Positions 25,241 to 32,052 of a DNA stretch of 64,000 nt are shown in pieces. The DNA comes from Burkholderia sp. Ac-20365 (GTDB lineage Bacteria > Pseudomonadota > Gammaproteobacteria > Burkholderiales > Burkholderiaceae). Position 1 is the stretch's first letter, and the number at the start of each line of letters is the position of its first letter. Where the stretch lies: NCBI RefSeq assembly GCF_017104715.1, contig NZ_JAAGPI010000001.1:682001-746000 (forward strand), given 5' to 3'. The notes under the pieces were generated by a model. That model searched no databases. It was not told the DNA's origin and saw only the letters and a program-made list of their open reading frames with translations. The position numbers and the translations under genes are program-made.

Positions 25241-25438
25241 TCAATAGCCCGGCGGCCCATCCATTTTCGGATTTTTGTGAGGCACCTCGAGGCGCCCCTG
25301 ATCTGTTTGATCGGAGGAAGGAGCAGTCGGGCTAGCCGGTTGCTTCGACGCGCCAGTCGTCGCATCGGAGCCGGGTGCTGTCGCGGTCGTGCATCCCGCC
25401 AGGGCGAGCAATAAAGCCGGAAAGAGAGTTTTTGTCAT
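25241..25438 (-). CDS. small lipoprotein, unknown function
   Basis: A 65-residue protein with a clear lipoprotein signal (MTKTLFPALLLALAGC, acylated Cys16). The mature part is Ala/Ser/Thr/Pro-rich and ends with a charged segment EVPHKNPKMDGPPGY. The start is the ATG at 25436-25438 with GAGG upstream; the extended frame to 25459 lacks a site. Convergent with the RNase-like lipoprotein gene, about 100 bp away. No family recognised. Confidence 0.6.
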   Translation of the reverse strand: MTKTLFPALLLALAGCTTATAPGSDATTGASKQPASPTAPSSDQTDQGRLEVPHKNPKMDGPPGY

Positions 25439-25569
25439 CGTCGCCTCGAAGATAGTCACCTGTCGCAGGCTACGTGTCGGAAGCGTCGAACGGGCTGTCG
25501 TCCTTCGGTTCGCGATCGAGGTAGTGCGGGTAGTCTACGCCACCCCGGTTCGAGAGACGGAGACAGCCA

Positions 25570-26028
25570 TCAACCCTGCGCGAGCGCGCCATTCGTCTCG
25601 ATCACGGCCAGCACCCGCATCGACAGATCCGCGCCATGCAAACCACCGGCGTCATCGCCCGGCACATTCAGAAAACGCGCGACGATCGCAATCGCGGTGT
25701 CGTTACCCGTATCGACGGCTTCCGTTGCAGCGCGCCGCCACTCATCGTCTTGCTGCATGAAAAGACACAGCGCATACAGCGACGACACCACCGGCAGATT
25801 CGCGTGACGGTCAGTCACATGGCGCAGCAGGCTAGCCGCTTCGCGCCACTCGGTCTGGTTGATCAGCAGACGCGCTTCGCACACATCGGCAAGCGGGCTA
25901 TCCGGCTGCCACGCACGCAACGCGCCGAGCACGTCGTGCAGTTCCGGCATCGCGCCGATGCGCATGCCGCCTGAGAAGACGGACATCATTGCGTTGAGCA
26001 CGGACGGACTGCATTGGAGATTCGACAT
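25570..26028 (-). CDS. second HrpB1/HrpK-family T3SS protein
   Basis: A 152-residue helical-repeat protein of the HrpB1 family, the same length as Xanthomonas HrpB1 and thus nearer the family standard than the 201-residue copy in the main operon. Shared features are the N-terminal LNAMMSVFSGGM helix, WREAASLLRHVTD corresponding to WEEASRTLRDVID of the first copy, and the SSLYALCLFMQQDDEW repeat matching AMYAYCLASQKDAGW. The start is the ATG at 26026-26028; the longer frame reads through the promoter. An hrpII-box promoter precedes it, so it is expected to be co-regulated with the T3SS. It opens the accessory island. Confidence 0.8.
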   Translation of the reverse strand: MSNLQCSPSVLNAMMSVFSGGMRIGAMPELHDVLGALRAWQPDSPLADVCEARLLINQTEWREAASLLRHVTDRHANLPVVSSLYALCLFMQQDDEWRRAATEAVDTGNDTAIAIVARFLNVPGDDAGGLHGADLSMRVLAVIETNGALAQG

Positions 26029-26083
26029 GACGGGCCTCGCATGAACGGTTGACGGACGAAAGCGGGCACACGCCCGACACTGC

Positions 26084-26145
26084 ATTCTGCGTAGGGCCAC
26101 GCTTTCGCCGCTTCGTCTGCGCGAAGCGTCGTGGCGCATGCCGAA
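26084..26145 (-). promoter_or_regulatory. hrpII-box promoter of the second hrpB1
   Basis: Minus strand: TTCGG-N15-TTCGC (26145-26121), 31-nt spacer, -10-like CAGAAT (26089-26084, fits YANNNT). The gene-free stretch 26029-26345 (317 bp) holds this promoter and the divergent harpin promoter and nothing else recognisable. Confidence 0.75.
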
Positions 26146-26204
26146 GCTCGTCATGCAGGCGGCGCGTCACCTGCCTGACCCGCACACATCAATTGAATGC
26201 GCCA

Positions 26205-26266
26205 TTCGCGACGCGTCACGCGGCTTCGCGCCGCGTCGCGCTTCACGGCGCGCATGAATCTATCGT
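26205..26266 (+). promoter_or_regulatory. PIP-box promoter of the harpin gene
   Basis: Perfect TTCGC-N15-TTCGC (26205-26229), 31-nt spacer, -10 hexamer TATCGT (26261-26266), which is 80 nt before the harpin ATG. Confidence 0.88.
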
Positions 26267-26345
26267 CGATGCTGAATCGGGATCGGGCAAAGATCGCCGG
26301 TTCGTCTTCTTTGCTTTGTTAACCAGATTAACCAGAGAGAATTCG

Positions 26346-27017
26346 ATGAACTCCATTACCCAATCCTTCCTCAACCCCGTGAACTACACGCCTGTTGGCG
26401 GCATGACGGGCAGCTCGGCGCAGGGCGTGCCGGGGCAGGGCGGCGACGTCGGCAAGCTGCTGCAGGATCTGTCGCAACTGATCGACGGTCAGCAGAACAA
26501 CGCGGGCGGCGGCAACAACGTGAGCCAGTTCCTGCAGGATCTGGCAGGCGTGCTCGGCGGGCAGCAAGGCGCGCAAGGTGCGCAGGGCGCGCAAAATCCC
26601 GCTTCGCCGTTGGGCGGCCAGCCGGGCGGCATGCCTTCGACCGGCTCACCCGCGGGCACGACGGCCAGCAACGGCCTGGGTACGGCCGGCCAGGGCATGC
26701 ACAACATCAAGATCAACAGCAAGGCGGGCGGCGACGCGCTGCATTTGCAGGAAGATTCGCAAGGCAACCTGTACAACGCGAGCGGCAACAACGTCGGCCA
26801 TATGGGCGCGGACGGTTCGGTCACGCTGAACTCGGGCGCGACGAAGGAAGCGGCGATCCTCGAGACGGGACATTCGAACGGCAAGATGAACATCGCGCAG
26901 GTGTTCGGCGGCGGTGGCCTCACGAAGCCGGACACGGGCGACGGCGGCAACAAGGTGTTCGATTCGTCGCAGGTGTCGGTGTCGTCGGGCGATCTGAACC
27001 AGAAGAACGACGTCTGA
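26346..27017 (+). CDS. harpin-like secreted protein
   Basis: A 223-residue Gly/Gln/Ser/Asn-rich protein with no cysteine and no signal peptide, the composition of harpins, which are heat-stable T3SS-exported proteins acting at the host wall or membrane. The N-terminal module (about 35-75) contains two amphipathic helices, LLQDLSQLIDG and VSQFLQDLAGVLGG. A Gly/Gln/Pro linker (72-118) leads to a C-terminal beta-rich domain (119-223) with repeated short strands. The N-terminal module is shared with the harpin-lysozyme gene at 28107. AGAGAG precedes the ATG at 26346, a perfect PIP promoter lies upstream and a strong terminator follows. Called a harpin from composition, helices and regulation, not from a confirmed match. 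Confidence 0.68.
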   Translation: MNSITQSFLNPVNYTPVGGMTGSSAQGVPGQGGDVGKLLQDLSQLIDGQQNNAGGGNNVSQFLQDLAGVLGGQQGAQGAQGAQNPASPLGGQPGGMPSTGSPAGTTASNGLGTAGQGMHNIKINSKAGGDALHLQEDSQGNLYNASGNNVGHMGADGSVTLNSGATKEAAILETGHSNGKMNIAQVFGGGGLTKPDTGDGGNKVFDSSQVSVSSGDLNQKNDV

Positions 27018-27032
27018 TCGTTACCGGACGAT

Positions 27033-27071
27033 ACGGCGCGCGCGATTCGTCGTGCGCGCCGTTTTTCTTTT
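27033..27071 (+). terminator. Rho-independent terminator after the harpin gene
   Basis: A 13-bp GC-rich stem (27033-27045 with 27050-27062, one G-T pair) has a TTCG tetraloop and is followed by TTTTCTTTT. Very strong, 15 nt after the stop codon. Confidence 0.9.
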
Positions 27072-27100
27072 GACGAGAGAGCAGTGTTGCGAGCGACCGA

Positions 27101-27592
27101 TCAGCGCGCTGCCAGCGACGCAGCCGTCACAGGAATGCCGCGTTCCGGCTCGCGCTGCCAGCGCTCGATGATCGCCGCGATCCGGCGCGCGTAATCGTCA
27201 CGCAGCGCCGGTGTCGACGAATGATAGGCACCGACGGCGGCCCACGTATTGCCATAGCGGACCACCTGCTTGCGCAGATGCCACGCAGCGATATACACGT
27301 TCTTGCACGGCACCATCAGCGCATCGCGCCGGATGCCGTAGCGCGCGAGTTCCGGCAGATGGATCGAGTTGATCTGCATCACGCCGTAGTCGATCGAGCC
27401 GTTGGCGTTCGCGTGCGTCGCGTCGGCGTTGTTGTGCGACTCCTGCCACGCGATCGCGCGTAGGATCAGCGGATTCAGGTGTTGCCACGCAGCGGCATCG
27501 TCGAAGCAGTCGGCGTGCGCGGGCAGCGCCGCAAGCGATGTCGATGCGCACAGCAGCGAGCCTGCGATGCGCAGAATGCGTCGGCGTTTCAT
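27101..27592 (-). CDS. hpaH: HpaH/IagB-type lytic transglycosylase
   Basis: A 163-residue exported peptidoglycan lytic transglycosylase of the SLT family, the kind that opens the wall for T3SS assembly (HpaH, Hpa2, IagB). Signal peptide with cleavage after PAHA (residue 27). Catalytic Glu51 in AIAWQESHNN, followed by the family blocks DYGVMQINSIHL, CKNVYIAAWHLRKQV and AVGAYHSSTP. The start is the ATG at 27590-27592, overlapping the upstream small gene (ATGA). It is transcribed from a variant hrp box together with that gene. Confidence 0.87.
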   Translation of the reverse strand: MKRRRILRIAGSLLCASTSLAALPAHADCFDDAAAWQHLNPLILRAIAWQESHNNADATHANANGSIDYGVMQINSIHLPELARYGIRRDALMVPCKNVYIAAWHLRKQVVRYGNTWAAVGAYHSSTPALRDDYARRIAAIIERWQREPERGIPVTAASLAAR

Positions 27593-27891
27593 GGCGTCAT
27601 TCCATCGCGCGATCGCATTTCGTGCCAGTGCGCGAGCCACGCGTTGTAGGCATCGATGCGCGCTTCGCGGCGTGCTTCGGCGAGCCGTTCCTGTTCGAGG
27701 CGCGCTTCTTCGCGATGTGCTTCGTCGCGATGTGCGTCGAGGCGCCTTTGTTCTGCGCGTGCGGCTTCGATCCTGTCGTCGTAGGCGTTGACGGGCAGCA
27801 GGCCGCCGCTAACGGGGCGCTGCGCGTACGCGCTGGCACAGACAGAAAACATCATCGATAACGCAATAGCAGCGCGGCCACAGAAGCGCAT
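27589..27891 (-). CDS. small exported charged-helix protein coupled to hpaH
   Basis: A 100-residue protein with a signal peptide (MRFCGRAAIALSMMFSVCASAYA, cleavage near 23). The mature protein is one long, highly charged helix rich in Arg, Glu and Ala (about 40-90), ending WLAHWHEMRSRDG. I do not recognise the family. AAGGAG lies 7 nt before the ATG at 27889-27891, and its stop overlaps the hpaH start, so the two periplasmic proteins are made together. A role as partner or regulator of the transglycosylase is an inference from this coupling. Confidence 0.62.
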   Translation of the reverse strand: MRFCGRAAIALSMMFSVCASAYAQRPVSGGLLPVNAYDDRIEAARAEQRRLDAHRDEAHREEARLEQERLAEARREARIDAYNAWLAHWHEMRSRDGMTP

Positions 27892-27928
27892 TGACTTGCT
27901 CCTTATCGAGCGTAACGGGATGCGCACG

Positions 27929-27991
27929 AGGATACGTTTCACCCAGTCTGCGCGATTCTCACGACGCGAAGCAGCGTGACCCGCAAACGAA
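27929..27991 (-). promoter_or_regulatory. variant hrp box promoter of the hpaH pair
   Basis: Minus strand: TTCGT-N16-TTCGC (27991-27966), that is, one base longer between half-sites than the consensus. A 31-nt spacer and -10 hexamer TATCCT (27934-27929) follow. The kept 31-nt spacing and divergent layout support it. Confidence 0.55.
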
Positions 27992-28003
27992 GCACACCGC
28001 GCT

Positions 28004-28065
28004 TTCGTGTTTGCGCATCTGGCTTCGCGCCTGCAACGACGCCGTGCCGGCAGCGCTCTTATCGT
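28004..28065 (+). promoter_or_regulatory. hrpII-box promoter of the harpin-lysozyme operon
   Basis: TTCGT-N15-TTCGC (28004-28028), 31-nt spacer, -10 hexamer TATCGT (28060-28065), identical to the -10 of the harpin promoter at 26261. Confidence 0.82.
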
Positions 28066-28106
28066 GACGGCACCAGGTCGACCGGCCTTCTCTTCAGAGG
28101 ACTCGG

Positions 28107-29048
28107 ATGAACACTCTTTCTCTTTTCAACGGCACCGTCGGCGTTTCCGGACTCACGCCCGTCTCGGGAATCCAGGGCAACGGCTCGTCTCAGGAAACGT
28201 CGATTGCCAATCTGCTGAGCGACATCGCGAAACTGATCGACGGCGGTGCGGCGCAAGGCGCGGGAACGCAGGGCGCGGCGTCCGGAAGCAACAGTGGCGT
28301 GTCGCAGTTTCTCGCCGATCTTGCCGCGATGCTGCGCGACCCGGACGGTTCGGGTGCGCAAAGCGGCGCGGCTAACGCCACCTCTGGCTCGCCGTCTGGC
28401 GGCTTCAATAACTTCGCAGCAATGCCGGGTAATGCGACGTCGGCTGCGGGTGGATATGGCGCAGGCGTTGGCAACGCCGGGAGTAACAGCGGGACACCCG
28501 CTTCAGTCCCGGCGCAAGCTTCGACGGGTAGCGCATCGACAGGCGCAGCACCCGAAGGACTCAGCACCGCGCCGCAAACGCAGGCGCTATCGTCCGCGCA
28601 AAGCAAGCAGGTCGCCGACGCGTACGTCGGCAACCTGCAAAAGGACTTCGGGCTGACGAAGGATCAGGCAGCGGGCATCGTCGCGAACCTGTGGCACGAG
28701 AGCGGCGGCATGAACTCGGGCATCAACCAGGGCGGCAGGATCGGTGCGCCAGGTTCCAATATGGCCGACGACAACGCGAACGGCTACGGCATCGCGCAAT
28801 GGGGCGGCACGCGCAAACAGGGCTTGCTCGACTACGCGCGCCAGCACAACCTCGATCCGTCGAGCGAGGCCGCGAACTACGGCTATCTGAAGCAGGAATT
28901 GCAGACGTCGCAGGCGGGCGCGATCGCCGCGGTCAAAGGCACGAACAGTGCGCAGGCCGCGACGCAGGCATTCTGCAACGCGTTCGAGCAGCCTTCCGAT
29001 CCGCAGATGGCGTCGCGGCTTGGCTATCTGAACCAGATTCTCGCGTGA
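28107..29048 (+). CDS. harpin-like module fused to a phage-tail-lysozyme domain
   Basis: A 313-residue protein without signal peptide. Residues 1-75 carry the harpin-like module (IANLLSDIAKLIDGG and VSQFLADLAAMLRD) also found in the protein at 26346. Residues 76-160 are a Gly/Ser/Ala/Thr linker. Residues about 165-313 match phage tail-tip lysozyme domains: DAYVGNLQKDFGLTKDQAAG, the presumed catalytic Glu198 in NLWHESGGMNSG, GYGIAQWGG and ATQAFCNAFEQPSDP. It is probably T3SS-exported and cuts peptidoglycan in the periplasm or at the pilus exit. AGAGGA precedes the ATG, and an hrpII-box promoter drives it. The 609-residue candidate effector gene follows 51 nt downstream. Confidence 0.8.
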   Translation: MNTLSLFNGTVGVSGLTPVSGIQGNGSSQETSIANLLSDIAKLIDGGAAQGAGTQGAASGSNSGVSQFLADLAAMLRDPDGSGAQSGAANATSGSPSGGFNNFAAMPGNATSAAGGYGAGVGNAGSNSGTPASVPAQASTGSASTGAAPEGLSTAPQTQALSSAQSKQVADAYVGNLQKDFGLTKDQAAGIVANLWHESGGMNSGINQGGRIGAPGSNMADDNANGYGIAQWGGTRKQGLLDYARQHNLDPSSEAANYGYLKQELQTSQAGAIAAVKGTNSAQAATQAFCNAFEQPSDPQMASRLGYLNQILA

Positions 29049-29099
29049 GCGTACGCATCGCCTGAGTTCGCCTTCAACCCCTTGCCGACGAGCCCTGCC

Positions 29100-30929
29100 A
29101 TGCTGAAAACGACGCATCTGTCTCCGCCTGTCACGACCCGCAGCCCATCCGACGCCACGACCGATACAGGACGCACGCCGCAGCGAACCGCGAACTCGCC
29201 GCGCCCGCCCGTCGGGCCGCGTCCGATGTCCGCGCCGCTCGCGCATCTGAAATCGCAGACGTCATCGTCGACGGGCAATGACGGGCGCATTGCGCGCTTC
29301 GCGGCCAGCACGTCTGGAGGGCAAAGGCCGCGCGGCACAACGGTCGATAAAGACCTGCCGCCGCTGCCGGAAGACGCGGGGCCTTCGCGGACAACGGCGT
29401 CGAGGATCAACGCGACGCATGTTCCTTCGCAGCCGCCATCGCGCGCGCCGTCGATCGCCGAGGCCGTCGAGACTGCCCCGAACGATGTCCCGCAAGATCC
29501 CGGCTTCAGACTGCCCGCGCGTTCGCAGCGTCTGGGCCAGCCGGTCTATCGCGACAAGCCCGGCTTCACCTTGCTCGAAACCAACAAGCTGCGCCCGGAT
29601 GCGTCGGTGGCGGGCGCCGTCGGCATCGGTACGCATTCGACGGCGGGTGCGGCCACGGGTGCCGTGATCGGCGGGAGCTTCACGGCGGCACACGAGGCCG
29701 TCGGCGCGCTCGTCAACGGCCACGCGTTTTTCGCCGCACGCGAGCGCAAGCAGCGCTACGGCGCGCAACTCGACAGCCTGTTGCAGGAGGATCTGAACAA
29801 GTTCGCAAGCGACGTCGAGAACAAGGTGCCGATGCGCCCCGAAACGATGATCCTGAAACGCAAGAACGGAATCCAGAAGTCCAGCGATCTTGTCACGAAA
29901 CCCGCAGACAATGCGTCGCCGAAAACACGCCCGAATGCCAGCCTCGAATACGACATGGAAGCGGTGCGCAAGCTCGCCGCATCGGACGATCCAGCACTGA
30001 AGAACGAGGCCGCGCACGCGAAGAACGTGCTGCTCACGGCCTTCCTCAAGGACGACGTCGCCGCGAAGCAGGGCAATCGCGCGGCGTATGAATTCATCCG
30101 CAACACGGTCGCCATTGGCGCGGCGACGGCAACGGCTGTCGGCACGCATGGCGCGTCGGTGGCGGCTGCGGGCTCGCATGCGGCGGGTGTGGCGGCGAGC
30201 GAACGCATCGCGGGCAGCGCGCTTGCGGGCGCAGGCTCGCTCGACGTCGGCAAGGGCATGCGCGGACTCAAGCAGCGCATGCGCGACGAGAAGGCCGAAG
30301 TGGCGGGCAGCTACGAGTTGCAAAAGCGCAAGGCGTTTGCCGATAGCGTCGCCGGCCCGGGTGCGAACCCCGAAATGAAACAGGCCTTCGACGATCTCGG
30401 CGACGCGCGCGAGAAGCTCATCAAGGACACGCATCTCGGGTTCCGCCAGCAGGCGCATGCGCAGGCGGGCGCGGAGCGCTACGGCAAGATCTTCCCCGGC
30501 ACGATGATCGACGAAAAGAAATCGACGGCCGCGAAGAAGGAAACACGCGATCTGGTCGGCAAGCACGCACATGCCGTCGTCGAGTATCAGATGGGTTTAG
30601 GCGATCCCGCGAAACAGGCTAGGCTCGCGCAGCAGTGGCACACGATCATGCAAGGCGGCGGCACGCGGCAGACGCGTGCGCGCGAGTTCGCGAAAGTGAT
30701 CGACGCCGATCCCGGCATGAAGGACGCCTACCAGTTGCTGCGCGATACAGGCATGGGACGCAGCGAATCGATCTACACGATGCAGCGCATGGTCGAGATG
30801 TCGATCGAAACGAAGATGGCGAAAGACCCGGAACTGGCGACGTTCGGCGGCAATGCCGACTTCGCGAAGGACGACGCCGCGCAGAAGGCGACGACGAGCC
30901 GTCTGACGTCGGCGTTCGCACGCCGTTGA
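29100..30929 (+). CDS. candidate type III effector or translocator, unknown family
   Basis: A 609-residue protein I do not recognise. Residues 1-135 are Ser/Thr/Pro/Arg-rich and probably disordered, as in T3SS secretion signals. A hydrophobic Gly/Ala stretch lies near 165-210 and a second Ala/Gly/Val-rich one near 340-385 (IGAATATAVGTHGASVAAAG and following), which could insert into membranes. The rest is charged and helical. No cysteine is seen. The ATG at 29100 is chosen over a TTG at 29082. It follows the harpin-lysozyme gene in the same hrpII-driven operon. Translocon proteins of Hrp2 systems (HrpF/PopF) also carry two hydrophobic regions, and no other translocator is visible here, so both roles remain possible. 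Confidence 0.6.
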   Translation: MLKTTHLSPPVTTRSPSDATTDTGRTPQRTANSPRPPVGPRPMSAPLAHLKSQTSSSTGNDGRIARFAASTSGGQRPRGTTVDKDLPPLPEDAGPSRTTASRINATHVPSQPPSRAPSIAEAVETAPNDVPQDPGFRLPARSQRLGQPVYRDKPGFTLLETNKLRPDASVAGAVGIGTHSTAGAATGAVIGGSFTAAHEAVGALVNGHAFFAARERKQRYGAQLDSLLQEDLNKFASDVENKVPMRPETMILKRKNGIQKSSDLVTKPADNASPKTRPNASLEYDMEAVRKLAASDDPALKNEAAHAKNVLLTAFLKDDVAAKQGNRAAYEFIRNTVAIGAATATAVGTHGASVAAAGSHAAGVAASERIAGSALAGAGSLDVGKGMRGLKQRMRDEKAEVAGSYELQKRKAFADSVAGPGANPEMKQAFDDLGDAREKLIKDTHLGFRQQAHAQAGAERYGKIFPGTMIDEKKSTAAKKETRDLVGKHAHAVVEYQMGLGDPAKQARLAQQWHTIMQGGGTRQTRAREFAKVIDADPGMKDAYQLLRDTGMGRSESIYTMQRMVEMSIETKMAKDPELATFGGNADFAKDDAAQKATTSRLTSAFARR

Positions 30930-30959
30930 CGCATGCGCGAACGGTGGGCTCGCATGCGT
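30929..30959. terminator. inverted repeat between convergent effector and hrpG genes
   Basis: ACGCATGCG (30929-30937) and CGCATGCGT (30951-30959) form a perfect 9-bp stem with a 13-nt loop between convergent genes. There is no T-tract on either strand, so termination is only a possibility. Confidence 0.35.
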
Positions 30960-30999
30960 GAACGGGCGCGGGCCGCATTCGTCGTGCTCGAGTGTCCGT

Positions 31000-31719
31000 T
31001 CACGCTGCCATCGGTTGCCGGTTGTCGACCGCTTCATCGGCCCGCGCGACGAATACATAGCCGAGCGAGTAGACCGTCTTCAGTTGCGATCCCTCGCGGC
31101 CGTCGAGCGCCAGCTTCGAGCGCAGCTTGTAGATGTGCTGTTCCAGCGAGCGGCCAGCGAGATCGGCGTCCTTGCCCCACACGGCGTTGGCCAGCTGCTC
31201 GCGGCTCATCAGCGAGCCCGCGTTCATGAACAGCAGCCATGCGAGACTCAGTTCGCGCGCTGTCAACGGCACACAGCGTTCGCCGAAGCTCACGGTGCGC
31301 GCACTGCGATCGATCGTGTAGCCGGCCACCGTCAACCGGTCGACCACGCGCGAGCCGCGGCAGCGCGCAATCGAACGTCGCGCGCGCGCCATGATCTCGT
31401 CGACGCTCGCGGTGCCGATCACGACTTCATCGACGCCCGCATCGAGCGCCTCGATGACGGCCTCGCTATCCCACGAGCGGCCGATCATCATCACGGGCAG
31501 ATCGGTGCGGAAGTGGCAGGTGCGCCACTTGAGCGTCGCGAGCGCAGGGATCTGGCTTTGCGTGGCATCGAAGATGACGAGCGCCGCCGAATCGCGCTGC
31601 AGGAAACGGATCAGCGAAAGCTCGTCGGTGAAACGCGTGCACGCAATGCCGTTCTGCTCGAAGGCCTGGTTAATCTGCTTGTACAGCACGTCGCTGAAAG
31701 TGAAAAAGGCGATTCGCAT
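31000..31719 (-). CDS. hrpG: OmpR-family T3SS regulator HrpG-like
   Basis: A 239-residue response-regulator-like protein with a winged-helix DNA-binding domain (about 130-230: LTARELSLAWLLFMNAGSLM, LEQHIYKLRSKL, VYSLGYVF). In Ralstonia and Xanthomonas HrpG turns on hrpB/hrpX. The receiver domain is atypical: the N-terminus MRIAFFTFSD lacks the usual acidic pair after the first strand, though Asp51 in VIFDATQ sits at the phospho-acceptor position. The start is the ATG at 31717-31719; the longer frame to 31947 crosses the control region. It closes the T3SS island and faces the effector gene. The specific name is inferred from family, atypical receiver and context. Confidence 0.8.
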   Translation of the reverse strand: MRIAFFTFSDVLYKQINQAFEQNGIACTRFTDELSLIRFLQRDSAALVIFDATQSQIPALATLKWRTCHFRTDLPVMMIGRSWDSEAVIEALDAGVDEVVIGTASVDEIMARARRSIARCRGSRVVDRLTVAGYTIDRSARTVSFGERCVPLTARELSLAWLLFMNAGSLMSREQLANAVWGKDADLAGRSLEQHIYKLRSKLALDGREGSQLKTVYSLGYVFVARADEAVDNRQPMAA

Positions 31720-31859
31720 GTGGACTCCATAACCATCGCGGCGCGACCGATGCGCGCGCCGATATCCCCCGTCGTTCTGGTCCGAGGCGCCGTCTATGTT
31801 TGCAGCGCTCTCGCAATACACAACACCTGATAGCAAGCGACTATTCCATGCCATTCTCA

Positions 31860-31977
31860 ATCGATGCGCGATGCGCATCGATGTACGAGAAAACGCTTTA
31901 CGTACAAGGGTTTGCGGCGACGTGCGCGAGGCGTGCGGACGAAGCACGGCAGAAATTTTTTTGTGTTTTAGCCGTGC
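31860..31977. promoter_or_regulatory. two inverted repeats in the hrpG upstream region
   Basis: ATCGATGCGC-GAT-GCGCATCGAT (31860-31882) is a perfect 10-bp inverted repeat with a 3-bp spacer, a typical operator shape. GCACGGC/GCCGTGC (31944-31950 and 31971-31977) flanks a 20-nt AT-rich loop. The gene-free stretch 31720-32052 (333 bp) holds these and no PIP box; it lies upstream of hrpG and downstream of the catalase-like gene. Confidence 0.45.
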
Positions 31978-32052
31978 GAGGAAACCTGCGATGAAGCGAA
32001 GTGCGAATGCCTTCGCTGCGCGACCGGCCCACTATCTGGGCGAGCCGTGCGC

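Noticed and set aside
27966..27991. Reading the hpaH-side box as a normal PIP box.
   Set aside because: The half-sites are one base too far apart (N17 between TTCG); it is listed only as a variant because the 31-nt -10 spacing is kept.
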